This document shows, one piece after another, positions 1 through 7,130 of a stretch of DNA of 64,000 nt. The notes beneath the pieces are model-generated. The model searched no databases, had not been told where the DNA came from, and saw nothing but the letters and a program-made list of their open reading frames with translations. The position numbers were made by a program, and so were the translations under genes. The stretch lies in the NCBI RefSeq assembly GCF_020181035.1, contig NZ_JAIQYY010000018.1, forward strand, positions 62,001-126,000. The letters run 5' to 3'. Origin of the DNA: Streptomyces sp. CoH27 (GTDB lineage Bacteria > Actinomycetota > Actinomycetes > Streptomycetales > Streptomycetaceae). Every line of letters begins with the position of its first letter. Position 1 is the stretch's first letter.

Positions 1-1193
1 CCGTCCGCCGTCACTACGTCCCCGCGCCGAACTACGCGAAGGCGTTCCTGGAGAAGGCGGTGCCCCTGCAGGAGCCGCTGCCGGTGACGATGGCGCGCGA
101 GCTGAAGCGGATGGTCGGTGTCCCCTTCGAGGCGGAGGACTTCGACTGGTCGAAGGTCCCCGACCACCTCAAGATCACCTTCCGGATCGTGGACGAACGG
201 CGGCGGAAGCTGGCCGAGGACAAGGATCTGGAGGCGCTGAAGCTCAGGCTGAAGCCGAAGGCCAGGCAGGCCCTGTCCCAGGCGGCCGCGGCGACCGCGT
301 CCCGCGAGGGCGGGGAGTCGCTGGAGCGCAAGGGGCTGACCGACTGGACGATCGGCTCGCTGACGCGCGTCTTCGAGACGCGGCGGGCCGGCCAGCCGGT
401 GAAGGCGTACCCGGCGCTGGTGGACGACGGCGACACGGTCTCGGTCCGGCTCTTCGACACGGAGGCCGAGCAGGCGGAGGCCATGTGGCAGGGCACCCGG
501 CGGCTGATCCTGCGCAACATCCCGGTGAACCCGGCGAAGTTCGCGTCCGAGAAGCTGACCAATGCCCAGAAGCTGGCGCTCTCGGCGAATCCGCACGGCT
601 CCGTCCAGGCGTTGTTCGACGACTGCGCGATGGCGGCGGCCGACAAGCTGATCGCGGACTTCGGCGGGCCTGTGTGGGACGAGGAGTCGTACCGGAAGCT
701 GTACGACAAGGTCCGCGCGGAGATCGTGGACACGACGGTCCGTACGGTCGCCCAGGTGCAGCAGGTGCTGGCCGCCTGGCAGGCCTGTGAACGCCGTCTG
801 AAGGCCACCCGCAGCCCCGCGCTGCTGGCGAACCTGACGGACGTCCGGGGGCAGTTGGACGCCCTCGTGAAGCCCGGCTTCGTGACGTGGGCCGGCATAC
901 GCCGCCTGCCGGACCTGATGCGCTACCTGGTGGCGGCGGACCGCAGGCTCCAGCAGATGCCGACGAACGTCCAGCGGGACACCACGCGCATGGAGAAGGT
1001 CCACGAGATGCGGGACGAGTACGCCTGGCTCCTGGAACAGCTCCCGAAGGGCCGTCCGGTCCCCCAGGCGGTCCTGGACATCCGCTGGATGATCGAGGAG
1101 CTGAGGGTCAGCTACTTCGCCCACGCCCTCGGCACGGCCTACCCCGTCTCCGACAAGCGGATCGTGAAGGCGATCGACGCCGCTGTGCCGTAA
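1..1193 (+). CDS. hrpA: ATP-dependent RNA helicase HrpA, C-terminal part (5' end outside window)
   Basis: The open frame enters from the left edge (first full codon at base 3) and ends with TAA at 1191-1193. About 396 residues are visible. They carry the conserved HrpA block that begins HYVPAPNYAKAFLEK and continues VTMARELKRMVGV, followed by the DUF3418-type C-terminal region typical of long bacterial HrpA proteins (about 1300 aa). The helicase motor domains with Walker motifs would lie upstream, so only the family-specific tail is seen. HrpA proteins are DEAH-box RNA helicases linked to mRNA processing and rescue of stalled ribosomes; here that role is by family only. The gene is followed by tRNA-Asp on the same strand. 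Confidence 0.9.
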   Translation, partial: VRRHYVPAPNYAKAFLEKAVPLQEPLPVTMARELKRMVGVPFEAEDFDWSKVPDHLKITFRIVDERRRKLAEDKDLEALKLRLKPKARQALSQAAAATASREGGESLERKGLTDWTIGSLTRVFETRRAGQPVKAYPALVDDGDTVSVRLFDTEAEQAEAMWQGTRRLILRNIPVNPAKFASEKLTNAQKLALSANPHGSVQALFDDCAMAAADKLIADFGGPVWDEESYRKLYDKVRAEIVDTTVRTVAQVQQVLAAWQACERRLKATRSPALLANLTDVRGQLDALVKPGFVTWAGIRRLPDLMRYLVAADRRLQQMPTNVQRDTTRMEKVHEMRDEYAWLLEQLPKGRPVPQAVLDIRWMIEELRVSYFAHALGTAYPVSDKRIVKAIDAAVP

Positions 1194-1290
1194 TCACGCG
1201 TGTACAGGGGGTGAGTTCGACCAGGCGGCCCCACCTCCTGTACAGTCTCATCTCGCAGCGCAACGCACCAAGCCAAGCGCCGCGAAACCT

Positions 1291-1365
1291 GGTCCTGTGG
1301 AGCAGTTTGGAGTGCTCGCCACCCTGTCAAGGTGGAGGCCGCGGGTTCAAATCCCGTCAGGACCG
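1291..1365 (+). tRNA. tRNA-Asp (GTC)
   Basis: A complete cloverleaf. The acceptor arms are GGTCCTG at 1291 and CAGGACC at 1358-1364, with discriminator G at 1365. The anticodon stem CCACC/GGTGG encloses loop CTGTCAA, so the anticodon is GTC. The T-arm carries GGTTCAAATCC. CCA is not encoded. A hairpin terminator follows at once. Confidence 0.96.
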
Positions 1366-1372
1366 CATCGAA

Positions 1373-1410
1373 GAAGGGCCCCGTATCCGACACCGGACGC
1401 GGGGCCCTTC
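1373..1410 (+). terminator. Hairpin terminator after tRNA-Asp (first copy)
   Basis: Perfect 11-bp arms GAAGGGCCCCG (1373-1383) and CGGGGCCCTTC (1400-1410) enclose a 16-nt loop. The same hairpin recurs at 1487-1524 in the duplicated block. There is no strong T-run, as is usual in Streptomyces. Confidence 0.8.
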
Positions 1411-1486
1411 GCCATCCCCAAGCCCAAGCCGCGCCCGCGGCGCAGCCGCAATCAGACACAGCAAATCCCGTCAGGACCGCCTCGAA

Positions 1487-1524
1487 GAAGGGCCCCGTAT
1501 CCGACACCGGACGCGGGGCCCTTC
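1487..1524 (+). terminator. Second copy of the tRNA-Asp terminator hairpin
   Basis: Identical arms and loop to the hairpin at 1373-1410, displaced by 114 bp as part of the tandem duplication. A third GGGGCCCTT half-arm at about 1568-1576 has no obvious partner. Confidence 0.75.
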
Positions 1525-1822
1525 CCCCATCCCCAAGCCCAGGCCGCGCCCGCGGCGCAGCCGGATGCGGGGCCCTTCGGTATTCCGTTTCGCCCGGCCC
1601 CGTGAAAGCGCTCCCGAGGTGGCCGCTGGAGCGTCCCCGCTGCCGTCGATGGCGAAACGAGCCCTCCCCCTTCCAGACCTCCTCTCGGCCCCCTCCAGGC
1701 CCCCCTGGAGCCCCTCGGCCCCACCACCCCGTCCCAGACCCCCCCGGTTCCCTTGACGGCGTCACATTCGGTCGGTACGCAGAAGGCAGGGCCTGCTTTC
1801 GCCGGGTCTCTGGAGGTGGGAT

Positions 1823-2014
1823 ATGGGGGCAATGGTCAGGCATGAGACGCGGGCGCTGTTGAGGGCGCATCTGGCGGCCGCCTCGTCCTACCGGCACCTC
1901 ACTCGCCACTGCGCCGTCTGCCATCACCTGCTGCGGCTGGCGATGGACGCCGCCCCGCGGACGCCGGACACGGATGACGACGGCGCCGGAGACGAAAGTC
2001 CTCGGCCGGCGTGA
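1823..2014 (+). CDS. Small conserved actinobacterial protein (DUF6274-like)
   Basis: A 63-aa product starting at an ATG preceded by GGAGGTGGG (1812-1820), an excellent ribosome binding site at short spacing; a second in-frame ATG lies three codons later. The sequence has a basic helix with Arg/His (RHETRALLRAHLAAASSYRHL), then a HCAVCHHLLRLAMD segment whose Cys-x-x-Cys-like and His residues could bind metal or form a disulphide, then an acidic tail. I recall short Streptomyces proteins of this type being filed under DUF6274, with no known function. It lies convergent to bldC, with the bldC terminator between them. Confidence 0.7.
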   Translation: MGAMVRHETRALLRAHLAAASSYRHLTRHCAVCHHLLRLAMDAAPRTPDTDDDGAGDESPRPA

Positions 2015-2287
2015 CCGACGGCGGCCCCAACTCCGCACCACACGTGGGACGCTGGAACCTGACGCTCCACTAGCGCACACAGGCTGTCGGCAACAACCGC
2101 CCAGGCGTGTGACGGGAGTCACCGCATGAGTTTTTGAAAGGGCGGTACTTACCACTGTCATACAAGTGGTCAATTTAATATGTGCAATTGCACCGCACAC
2201 CGAGGTCACGCACAGTCGTTCCGACAGCCCTCCCCAGACTCCGACAAGGCCGCTCACAGGGGCCGCCCCCGCACCCGGCCGGCGCAC

Positions 2288-2327
2288 AAAAAAGATCGCG
2301 CTGGACCCGGCGGAGTCCAGCGCGATC
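2288..2327 (-). terminator. Rho-independent terminator of bldC
   Basis: Perfect 13-bp arms GATCGCGCTGGAC (2294-2306) and GTCCAGCGCGATC (2315-2327) with an 8-nt loop. On the minus strand the hairpin is followed by six T residues (A-run 2288-2293). It lies about 160 bp past the bldC stop, giving bldC a long 3' untranslated region in which I see no gene. Confidence 0.9.
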
Positions 2328-2485
2328 TACGACGCACCCTGTGTCGCTGCCGACAACTTCTGAACAACGGTCTGTTCGGCTTGGGCGTGGGGCCTGTTGG
2401 GGCAGATCCCGCGTCGCTTGGAGCTAGCGTTTCGGGCACCTCGGCCGATTGGGGGACCAGCCGGTTTGCCCGGTTATGCGATTGT

Positions 2486-2692
2486 TCAGGCCTCGCTGCG
2501 CTGCTGCGGGATGCCCGCGAGCAGAGCGCGAACCTCGGCCTCGCGGTAGCGGCGGTGCCCGCCGAGCGTGCGGATGGACGTGAGCTTGCCGGCCTTCGCC
2601 CACCGCGTGACCGTCTTGGGGTCGACACGGAACATGGTGGCGACCTCAGCCGGGGTCAGCAGCGGCTCGGCATCAGGGGTGCGAGCGGTCAT
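2486..2692 (-). CDS. bldC: Developmental transcriptional regulator BldC
   Basis: A 68-aa MerR-like DNA-binding protein that matches my memory of S. coelicolor BldC essentially residue for residue. The winged helix-turn-helix occupies about residues 11-62: LLTPAEVATMFRVDP, then recognition helix KTVTRWAKAGKL and wing RTLGGHRRYRE. There is no effector domain. BldC is known to bind direct repeats as head-to-tail oligomers and to hold back or time sporulation and antibiotic genes. The start ATG has GAGGAGG six bases upstream. The leader contains a short hairpin (2710-2729), and a BldD-like palindrome lies further upstream. Confidence 0.98.
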   Translation of the reverse strand: MTARTPDAEPLLTPAEVATMFRVDPKTVTRWAKAGKLTSIRTLGGHRRYREAEVRALLAGIPQQRSEA

Positions 2693-2709
2693 GAGCGGCC
2701 TCCTCGGGA

Positions 2710-2729
2710 GAACCGAACCTTCTCGGTTC
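2710..2729 (-). promoter_or_regulatory. Inverted repeat in the bldC leader
   Basis: Perfect 7-bp arms GAACCGA and TCGGTTC separated by 6 nt, ending 17 bp upstream of the bldC ATG and just upstream of its GAGGAGG ribosome binding site. It could be an operator or an mRNA hairpin close to the initiation site. The dyad is seen; its function is inferred. Confidence 0.5.
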
Positions 2730-2923
2730 TTTCCTCTAAATTCTGCACCTTGACCCGCGTTGCCCGAAATGGCGGACGCGAGTCGAGTCGGTTATAGGAC
2801 GAACGGCTTGTCCTCGGCACTACAACTACACCATCTGTCCAGCCGCGTCGGCCAAACCGATGGAATTGCCCTCCCAGGTGTTCATCAGCGACGGAAGCCG
2901 ATGGACCATGCCATAGCGGACAG

Positions 2924-2937
2924 TCACGCCACTGTGA
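2924..2937. promoter_or_regulatory. Candidate BldD operator upstream of bldC
   Basis: TCAC-GCCACT-GTGA, about 230 bp upstream of the bldC start. One half (TCACGC) fits the BldD half-site TNACNC; the other deviates at one position. bldC is a reported direct BldD target, so a site is expected here. A second CAGTCACAG lies 9 bp further on. Confidence 0.4.
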
Positions 2938-3234
2938 CGATCAGTCACAGGACGATCAGGAGTCACCAGACCCCCCAAAGCGTGCAATGCTGAGATTTCG
3001 CCCACAATGGAGCACAGTTGGGCGAACGGAGCCCTCCCCGGACTCCTTGTCCTATTTTGGCATGAGGAGGGGCAAGAGGCGCAAGGGCCCTGTACGTGCG
3101 GTCCATCACGCTTCCGTCACGCTTGAGACATACGCCCGGATCGGGGCCAACGTCCCATCAGTAGGTGAAGTGCGGTTGACCGTACGCTGTCCGACGCCGT
3201 ATCAGCTGTGACGTACGTCACTCAGGCCGCAGAG

Positions 3235-4077
3235 TCAGTTGGCCGAGCGCCGGTCCCGTACCGACCGCCAGCGCTCCACCAGACGCCCGTACGCCTCCCC
3301 GGCCGCCGTCCCGTCGCCACGGCGCAGCGCCTCGACGCCGGCGGCCACGTCCGCCGCCGAGTGATCGTCCTCCAGCTCGCCGGCCGGCAGCACGTGCACC
3401 AGGCCGCCGTAGTCCAGCTCCACCAGCGAGCGCGGATGGAACTCCTCCAGCCAGCGGCCGACGTCCACCAGGCCGTCGATCAGCGGGCCCTCCTCGACGG
3501 TGTCCTTCAGCGTGCGCAGCGCCCGCGCCACCCGGCGCCGGGCCTGCACCATCGGCGTGCGGTAGCGCAGCAGCGGGGGCACCTCGGCGGTCCCCTTCTC
3601 GTAGCGCCGCTCCTCGTCGGAGACCAGCACGAACCAGTTCAGCGGCACCTGCCAGGTCGCCGTGCGGATCCACGGGCGGGCGTCGGGATTGCGGGCGAGC
3701 CAGCGCTCGTAGTCCTGGGCCGCCTGGCGGCGCACCACCGGCGGCAGCACCGCGTCCAGCACCGGCGCGGGCAGCTCGTCCGCCAGTTCCTCCAGCGCCT
3801 GCCAGCCGCGCAGCCGGGTCCGCCAGGGGCACACGCAGACCACGCCGTCGACCTCCGCCACGAAGGCGTCGCCGCTCTCGTGCACCGGTACGGCGACCGG
3901 CGGGGTGGGCAGCAAGTCGGCGAGGGAGCGGCGCAGTTCGTCCTGATAGGAGGGGCGGTCGGGGCGGCGGGCGTAGCGGGCCCAGTGGCTGCGCTCCGGC
4001 TCCGCGAAGGCGCTCAGCGGCTCGTACACGCGCAGGTACGCGGCATAGGGGACGACCACGGAGGACACCTTCGGCAC
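3235..4077 (-). CDS. Conserved hypothetical protein, cytoplasmic, 280 aa
   Basis: I chose the GTG at 4077 because GGGGAGGGAG sits about 7 nt upstream and the protein then begins VPKVSSVVVPYAAYLRVYEP. An open frame continues upstream to 4260 but has no support. The protein is acidic and soluble, with no signal peptide or membrane helix. Tryptophan-rich conserved stretches are visible (PWIRTATWQVPLNWF, DVGRWLEEFHPRSLVELDYG). I recognise it only as a Streptomyces protein always found next to the leucine/valine dehydrogenase gene; no function is known to me. It is divergent from vdh across about 210 bp, which must contain both promoters. Confidence 0.8.
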   Translation of the reverse strand: MPKVSSVVVPYAAYLRVYEPLSAFAEPERSHWARYARRPDRPSYQDELRRSLADLLPTPPVAVPVHESGDAFVAEVDGVVCVCPWRTRLRGWQALEELADELPAPVLDAVLPPVVRRQAAQDYERWLARNPDARPWIRTATWQVPLNWFVLVSDEERRYEKGTAEVPPLLRYRTPMVQARRRVARALRTLKDTVEEGPLIDGLVDVGRWLEEFHPRSLVELDYGGLVHVLPAGELEDDHSAADVAAGVEALRRGDGTAAGEAYGRLVERWRSVRDRRSAN

Positions 4078-4289
4078 GCCTGCTCCCTCCCCACCGGGCC
4101 CGGCTCGAAAACCGCTGCAAAACCACTGCAAATCGTCCCACGGACATACGTGCGCGAACGGCCCGCGAGAGTGATCCTGAACACTGCACGGACGGTGGTT
4201 GTGCCGAGGCTCTACGCTCAGGGCACGGCACCCCGCCACCCGTACGGGGTTCCGCCCCACTCGCCGCTACTTGCACAGGAGTCACCACA

Positions 4290-5396
4290 GTGACCGACGT
4301 AACCGGCGCGTCAGCCGAGGTCCTGCACACCCTGTTCCACTCGGACCAGGGCGGCCATGAGCAGGTCGTGCTCTGCCAGGACCGCGCCAGCGGCCTCAAG
4401 GCCGTGATCGCCATCCACTCCACCGCCCTGGGCCCCGCCCTCGGCGGCACACGCTTCTACCCGTACGCCACCGAGGCCGCGGCCGTCGCCGACGCCCTCA
4501 ACCTCGCGCGCGGGATGTCGTACAAGAACGCCATGGCCGGGCTGGACCATGGCGGCGGCAAGGCCGTCATCATCGGCGACCCGGAGCGCGACAAGACCGA
4601 GGAGCTGCTCCTCGCCTACGGCCGTATGGTCGCCTCGCTCGGCGGGCGCTACGTCACCGCCTGCGACGTCGGCACGTACGTCGCCGACATGGACGTCGTG
4701 GCCCGCGAGTGCCGCTGGACCACCGGTCGCTCCCCCGAGAACGGCGGCGCCGGCGACTCCTCCGTGCTCACCGCGTTCGGCGTCTACCAGGGCATGCGCG
4801 CCTCCGCCCAGCATCTGTGGGGCGACCCCTCGCTGCGCGGCCGCAAGGTCGGCATCGCCGGCGTCGGCAAGGTCGGCCACCACCTGGTCAAGCACCTGCG
4901 GGACGAGGGCGCCGAGATCGTGATCACGGACGTGCGCACGGACGTCGTGCGGCGGATCCTCGATCAGTACCCGGCGGGCGTGACGGCCGTCGCCGACACC
5001 GAGGCGCTGATCCGCGTCGAGGGGCTCGACATCTACGCGCCCTGCGCGCTCGGTGGCGCCCTGAACGACGCGTCCGTCCCGGTGCTGACCGCGAAGGTGG
5101 TGTGCGGCGCGGCCAACAACCAGCTCGCGCACCCGGGTGTGGAGAAGGACCTCGCCGACCGCGGGATCCTCTACGCGCCGGACTACGTGGTGAACGCCGG
5201 CGGGGTCATCCAGGTCGCCGACGAGCTGCACGGCTTCGACTTCGACCGGTGCAGGGCGAAGGCGGCGAAGATCTTCGACACCACGCTCGCAATCTTCGCA
5301 CGTGCGAAGGAAGACGGGATTCCGCCGGCCGCCGCGGCCGACCGGATCGCCGAGCAGCGGATGGCCGAGGCCCGCGCGAGCCGTACGGCACAGTGA
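4290..5396 (+). CDS. vdh: Leucine/valine dehydrogenase (Glu/Leu/Phe/Val dehydrogenase family)
   Basis: A 368-aa NAD-dependent branched-chain amino acid dehydrogenase that oxidatively deaminates valine, leucine and isoleucine to 2-oxo acids. In Streptomyces this feeds catabolism and supplies acyl-CoA starter and extender units. Visible features are the substrate-binding glycine loop GGGKAVIIGDP with catalytic Lys91, the ALGGTRFYPY motif, CDVGTYVADMD, and the Rossmann dinucleotide motif GVGKVG at 191-196. The length is normal for the family. The start is GTG at 4290, preceded by AGGAG. It matches my memory of S. coelicolor Vdh very closely. It is transcribed alone, divergent from the hypothetical gene at 3235-4077. 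Confidence 0.96.
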   Translation: MTDVTGASAEVLHTLFHSDQGGHEQVVLCQDRASGLKAVIAIHSTALGPALGGTRFYPYATEAAAVADALNLARGMSYKNAMAGLDHGGGKAVIIGDPERDKTEELLLAYGRMVASLGGRYVTACDVGTYVADMDVVARECRWTTGRSPENGGAGDSSVLTAFGVYQGMRASAQHLWGDPSLRGRKVGIAGVGKVGHHLVKHLRDEGAEIVITDVRTDVVRRILDQYPAGVTAVADTEALIRVEGLDIYAPCALGGALNDASVPVLTAKVVCGAANNQLAHPGVEKDLADRGILYAPDYVVNAGGVIQVADELHGFDFDRCRAKAAKIFDTTLAIFARAKEDGIPPAAAADRIAEQRMAEARASRTAQ

Positions 5397-5686
5397 GCCG
5401 ATCGCACACATGAGCGGTACCCGTCGGCGGGAACTTGGAGAGAACTCTCACTTCCACCGGCGGGTCGTTCCCCGATAAGTGGTTAAAATCGCCACTGACC
5501 AGCGAGGACAGGGCGCCTCGAAGGTCCTGTGCACACGCGCGTGGTGCGGGCGACGTACCGTATGGGCGCGGGCTCAGGTACCGTGGAAGCCCTACGGACC
5601 GGCCTCTCTGCGGAGGGTCCGTTCCGGATCATGAACGCGTGTCAGACTCTGGGGCCGTCGAGCCCCGTCACCGAGGGGGTCGAGCC

Positions 5687-5938
5687 ATGGGGCGCGGCCG
5701 GGCCAAGGCCAAGCAGACAAAGGTCGCCCGCCAGCTGAAGTACAACAGCGGTGGGACTGATCTGTCACGTCTGGCCAGTGAACTGGGCGCATCGACTTCG
5801 AGCCAGCCGCCGAACGGCGAGCCGTTTGAGGACGATGAGAACGACGAGGACGATCTTTACTCTCGGTACGCCGACCTCTACGAGGACGACGACGAGGACG
5901 AGGACGAGGGTCCCTCACAGCACCGTCGCGGCGCTTGA
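5687..5938 (+). CDS. DUF3073 family protein
   Basis: An 83-aa protein starting at ATG 5687, with GAGGGGG about 8 nt upstream. The N-terminus is strongly basic (MGRGRAKAKQTKVARQLKY), and the C-terminus is almost purely acidic (long runs of Asp and Glu from about residue 48). This charge-split design is characteristic of the actinobacterial DUF3073 family, which is highly conserved but of unknown function. The basic head could bind nucleic acid or ribosome; that is inference. A strong hairpin terminator follows 18 bp after the stop. In Streptomyces it lies beside purM, as here. Confidence 0.92.
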   Translation: MGRGRAKAKQTKVARQLKYNSGGTDLSRLASELGASTSSQPPNGEPFEDDENDEDDLYSRYADLYEDDDEDEDEGPSQHRRGA

Positions 5939-5956
5939 CCTAGTACTCAGCACCTG

Positions 5957-5985
5957 CCCGGTCGGTGGCACTGCCACCGACCGGG
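5957..5985. terminator. Bidirectional terminator between DUF3073 gene and purM
   Basis: Perfect 13-bp arms CCCGGTCGGTGGC and GCCACCGACCGGG with a 3-nt loop (5957-5985), lying between two convergent genes. Confidence 0.9.
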
Positions 5986-6020
5986 TTCTGTGCTACCCGC
6001 AGGTTCAGCGCGCGGCGCCT

Positions 6021-7088
6021 TCAGCTTGAGTACGTCCCGACCAGCTCGGCGCCGGTCGTCTTCTCGCCCCGCTCGGTGATCTCGCCCGCCACCCAGGCGT
6101 CGACCCCACGGTCGGCCAGCGTCGCGAGGGCCACCTCGGTGGACTCCGCGGGGACGATCGCCATCATGCCGACGCCCATGTTGAGGGTCTTCTCCAGCTC
6201 CAGGCGCTCGACGTTCCCGGTCTTCCCGACCAGGTCGAAGATCGCGCCCGGGGTCCAGGTGGAGCGGTCGACCGTGGCGTGCAGCTCGTCCGGGATGACA
6301 CGGGCCAGGTTGGCCGCGAGGCCGCCGCCCGTGATGTGCGAGTAGGCGTGCACGTCGGTGGTGCGGGTCAGCGCCAGGCAGTCCAGCGAGTAGATCTTGG
6401 TCGGCTCCAGCAGCTCCTCGCCGAGGGTACGGCCGAGCTCGGCCACCTCCGTCTCCAGGGCCAGGCCGGCGCGGTCCAGCAGGACGTGGCGGACCAGGGA
6501 GTACCCGTTGGAGTGGAGCCCGGAGGACGCCATGGCGATCACCGCGTCACCCTTACGGATGCGATCCGCGCCGAGCAGCCGGTCGGCCTCCACGACGCCC
6601 GTACCGGCGCCGGCGACGTCGAAGTCGTCCTCGCCCAGCAGACCCGGGTGCTCGGCCGTCTCGCCGCCCACCAGGGCGCACCCGGCGAGCACACAGCCCT
6701 CCGCGATGCCCTTCACGATGGCCGCGACACGCTCGGGGTGGACCTTGCCGACGCAGATGTAGTCCGTCATGAACAGCGGCTCGGCACCGCACACCACGAT
6801 GTCGTCCATGACCATGGCGACGAGGTCGTGGCCGATGGTGTCGTAGACGCCCAGCCGACGGGCGATGTCGACCTTCGTGCCGACGCCGTCCGTGGCGGAG
6901 GCGAGCAGCGGGCGCTCGTAGCGCTTGAGGGCGGAGGCGTCGAAGAGGCCGGCGAAGCCGCCGAGGCCGCCGAGGACCTCGGGGCGCTGGGTCTTCTTCA
7001 CCCACTCCTTCATGAGTTCTACCGCGCGGTCGCCCGCCTCGATGTCGACGCCCGCCGCTGCGTAGCTGGCACCAGTGGTCTCAGACAT
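6021..7088 (-). CDS. purM: Phosphoribosylformylglycinamidine cyclo-ligase (AIR synthetase)
   Basis: A 355-aa cytosolic enzyme of de novo purine synthesis that closes FGAM to AIR using ATP. Family signatures are clear: DGVGTK at 67-72 (ATP-binding glycine loop), the VMDDIVVCGAEPLFMTDY segment, and ALVGGETAEHPG. The length is normal. It lies 42 bp downstream of purF on the same strand and is very likely cotranscribed with it. The ATG at 7088 has only a weak AAGG ahead of it. Confidence 0.97.
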   Translation of the reverse strand: MSETTGASYAAAGVDIEAGDRAVELMKEWVKKTQRPEVLGGLGGFAGLFDASALKRYERPLLASATDGVGTKVDIARRLGVYDTIGHDLVAMVMDDIVVCGAEPLFMTDYICVGKVHPERVAAIVKGIAEGCVLAGCALVGGETAEHPGLLGEDDFDVAGAGTGVVEADRLLGADRIRKGDAVIAMASSGLHSNGYSLVRHVLLDRAGLALETEVAELGRTLGEELLEPTKIYSLDCLALTRTTDVHAYSHITGGGLAANLARVIPDELHATVDRSTWTPGAIFDLVGKTGNVERLELEKTLNMGVGMMAIVPAESTEVALATLADRGVDAWVAGEITERGEKTTGAELVGTYSS

Positions 7089-7130
7089 GACCTTGAGAAC
7101 TTTCGTGTCGTACTGCGTGAACAGCGGTGA

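Larger units (their letters stand above)
1349..1562 (+). repeat. 114-bp-period duplication of tRNA-Asp 3' end plus terminator
   Basis: Bases 1349-1448 recur almost unchanged at 1463-1562, an offset of exactly 114. The repeated block starts in the T-loop of tRNA-Asp (AAATCCCGTCAGGACCGC), runs through the terminator hairpin and ends in a GC-rich tail. The second copy therefore carries the last quarter of the tRNA without its 5' part. Differences are a few substitutions. This looks like a local tandem duplication, or the scar of an element that once used the tRNA 3' end. Confidence 0.9.
2693..3234. other. Long non-coding region upstream of bldC
   Basis: About 540 bp between bldC and the gene ending at 3235, with no convincing gene. 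It is noticeably less GC-biased than its surroundings and holds at least three dyads: the bldC leader hairpin (2710-2729), a TCAC-N6-GTGA palindrome (2924-2937), and an inverted repeat with 8-bp arms TTCGCCCA/TGGGCGAA (2997-3026). This fits a large regulatory region for a developmental gene. Confidence 0.6.

Noticed and set aside
1297..1862. Overlapping plus-strand open frames through the tRNA-Asp duplication
   Set aside because: They translate the tRNA and terminator repeats; the repeated peptide KKGPVSDTGRGA is simply the duplicated hairpin.
2760..3211. Two short plus-strand open frames upstream of bldC
   Set aside because: No ribosome binding sites, and the codon composition is unlike Streptomyces genes; the region looks regulatory.
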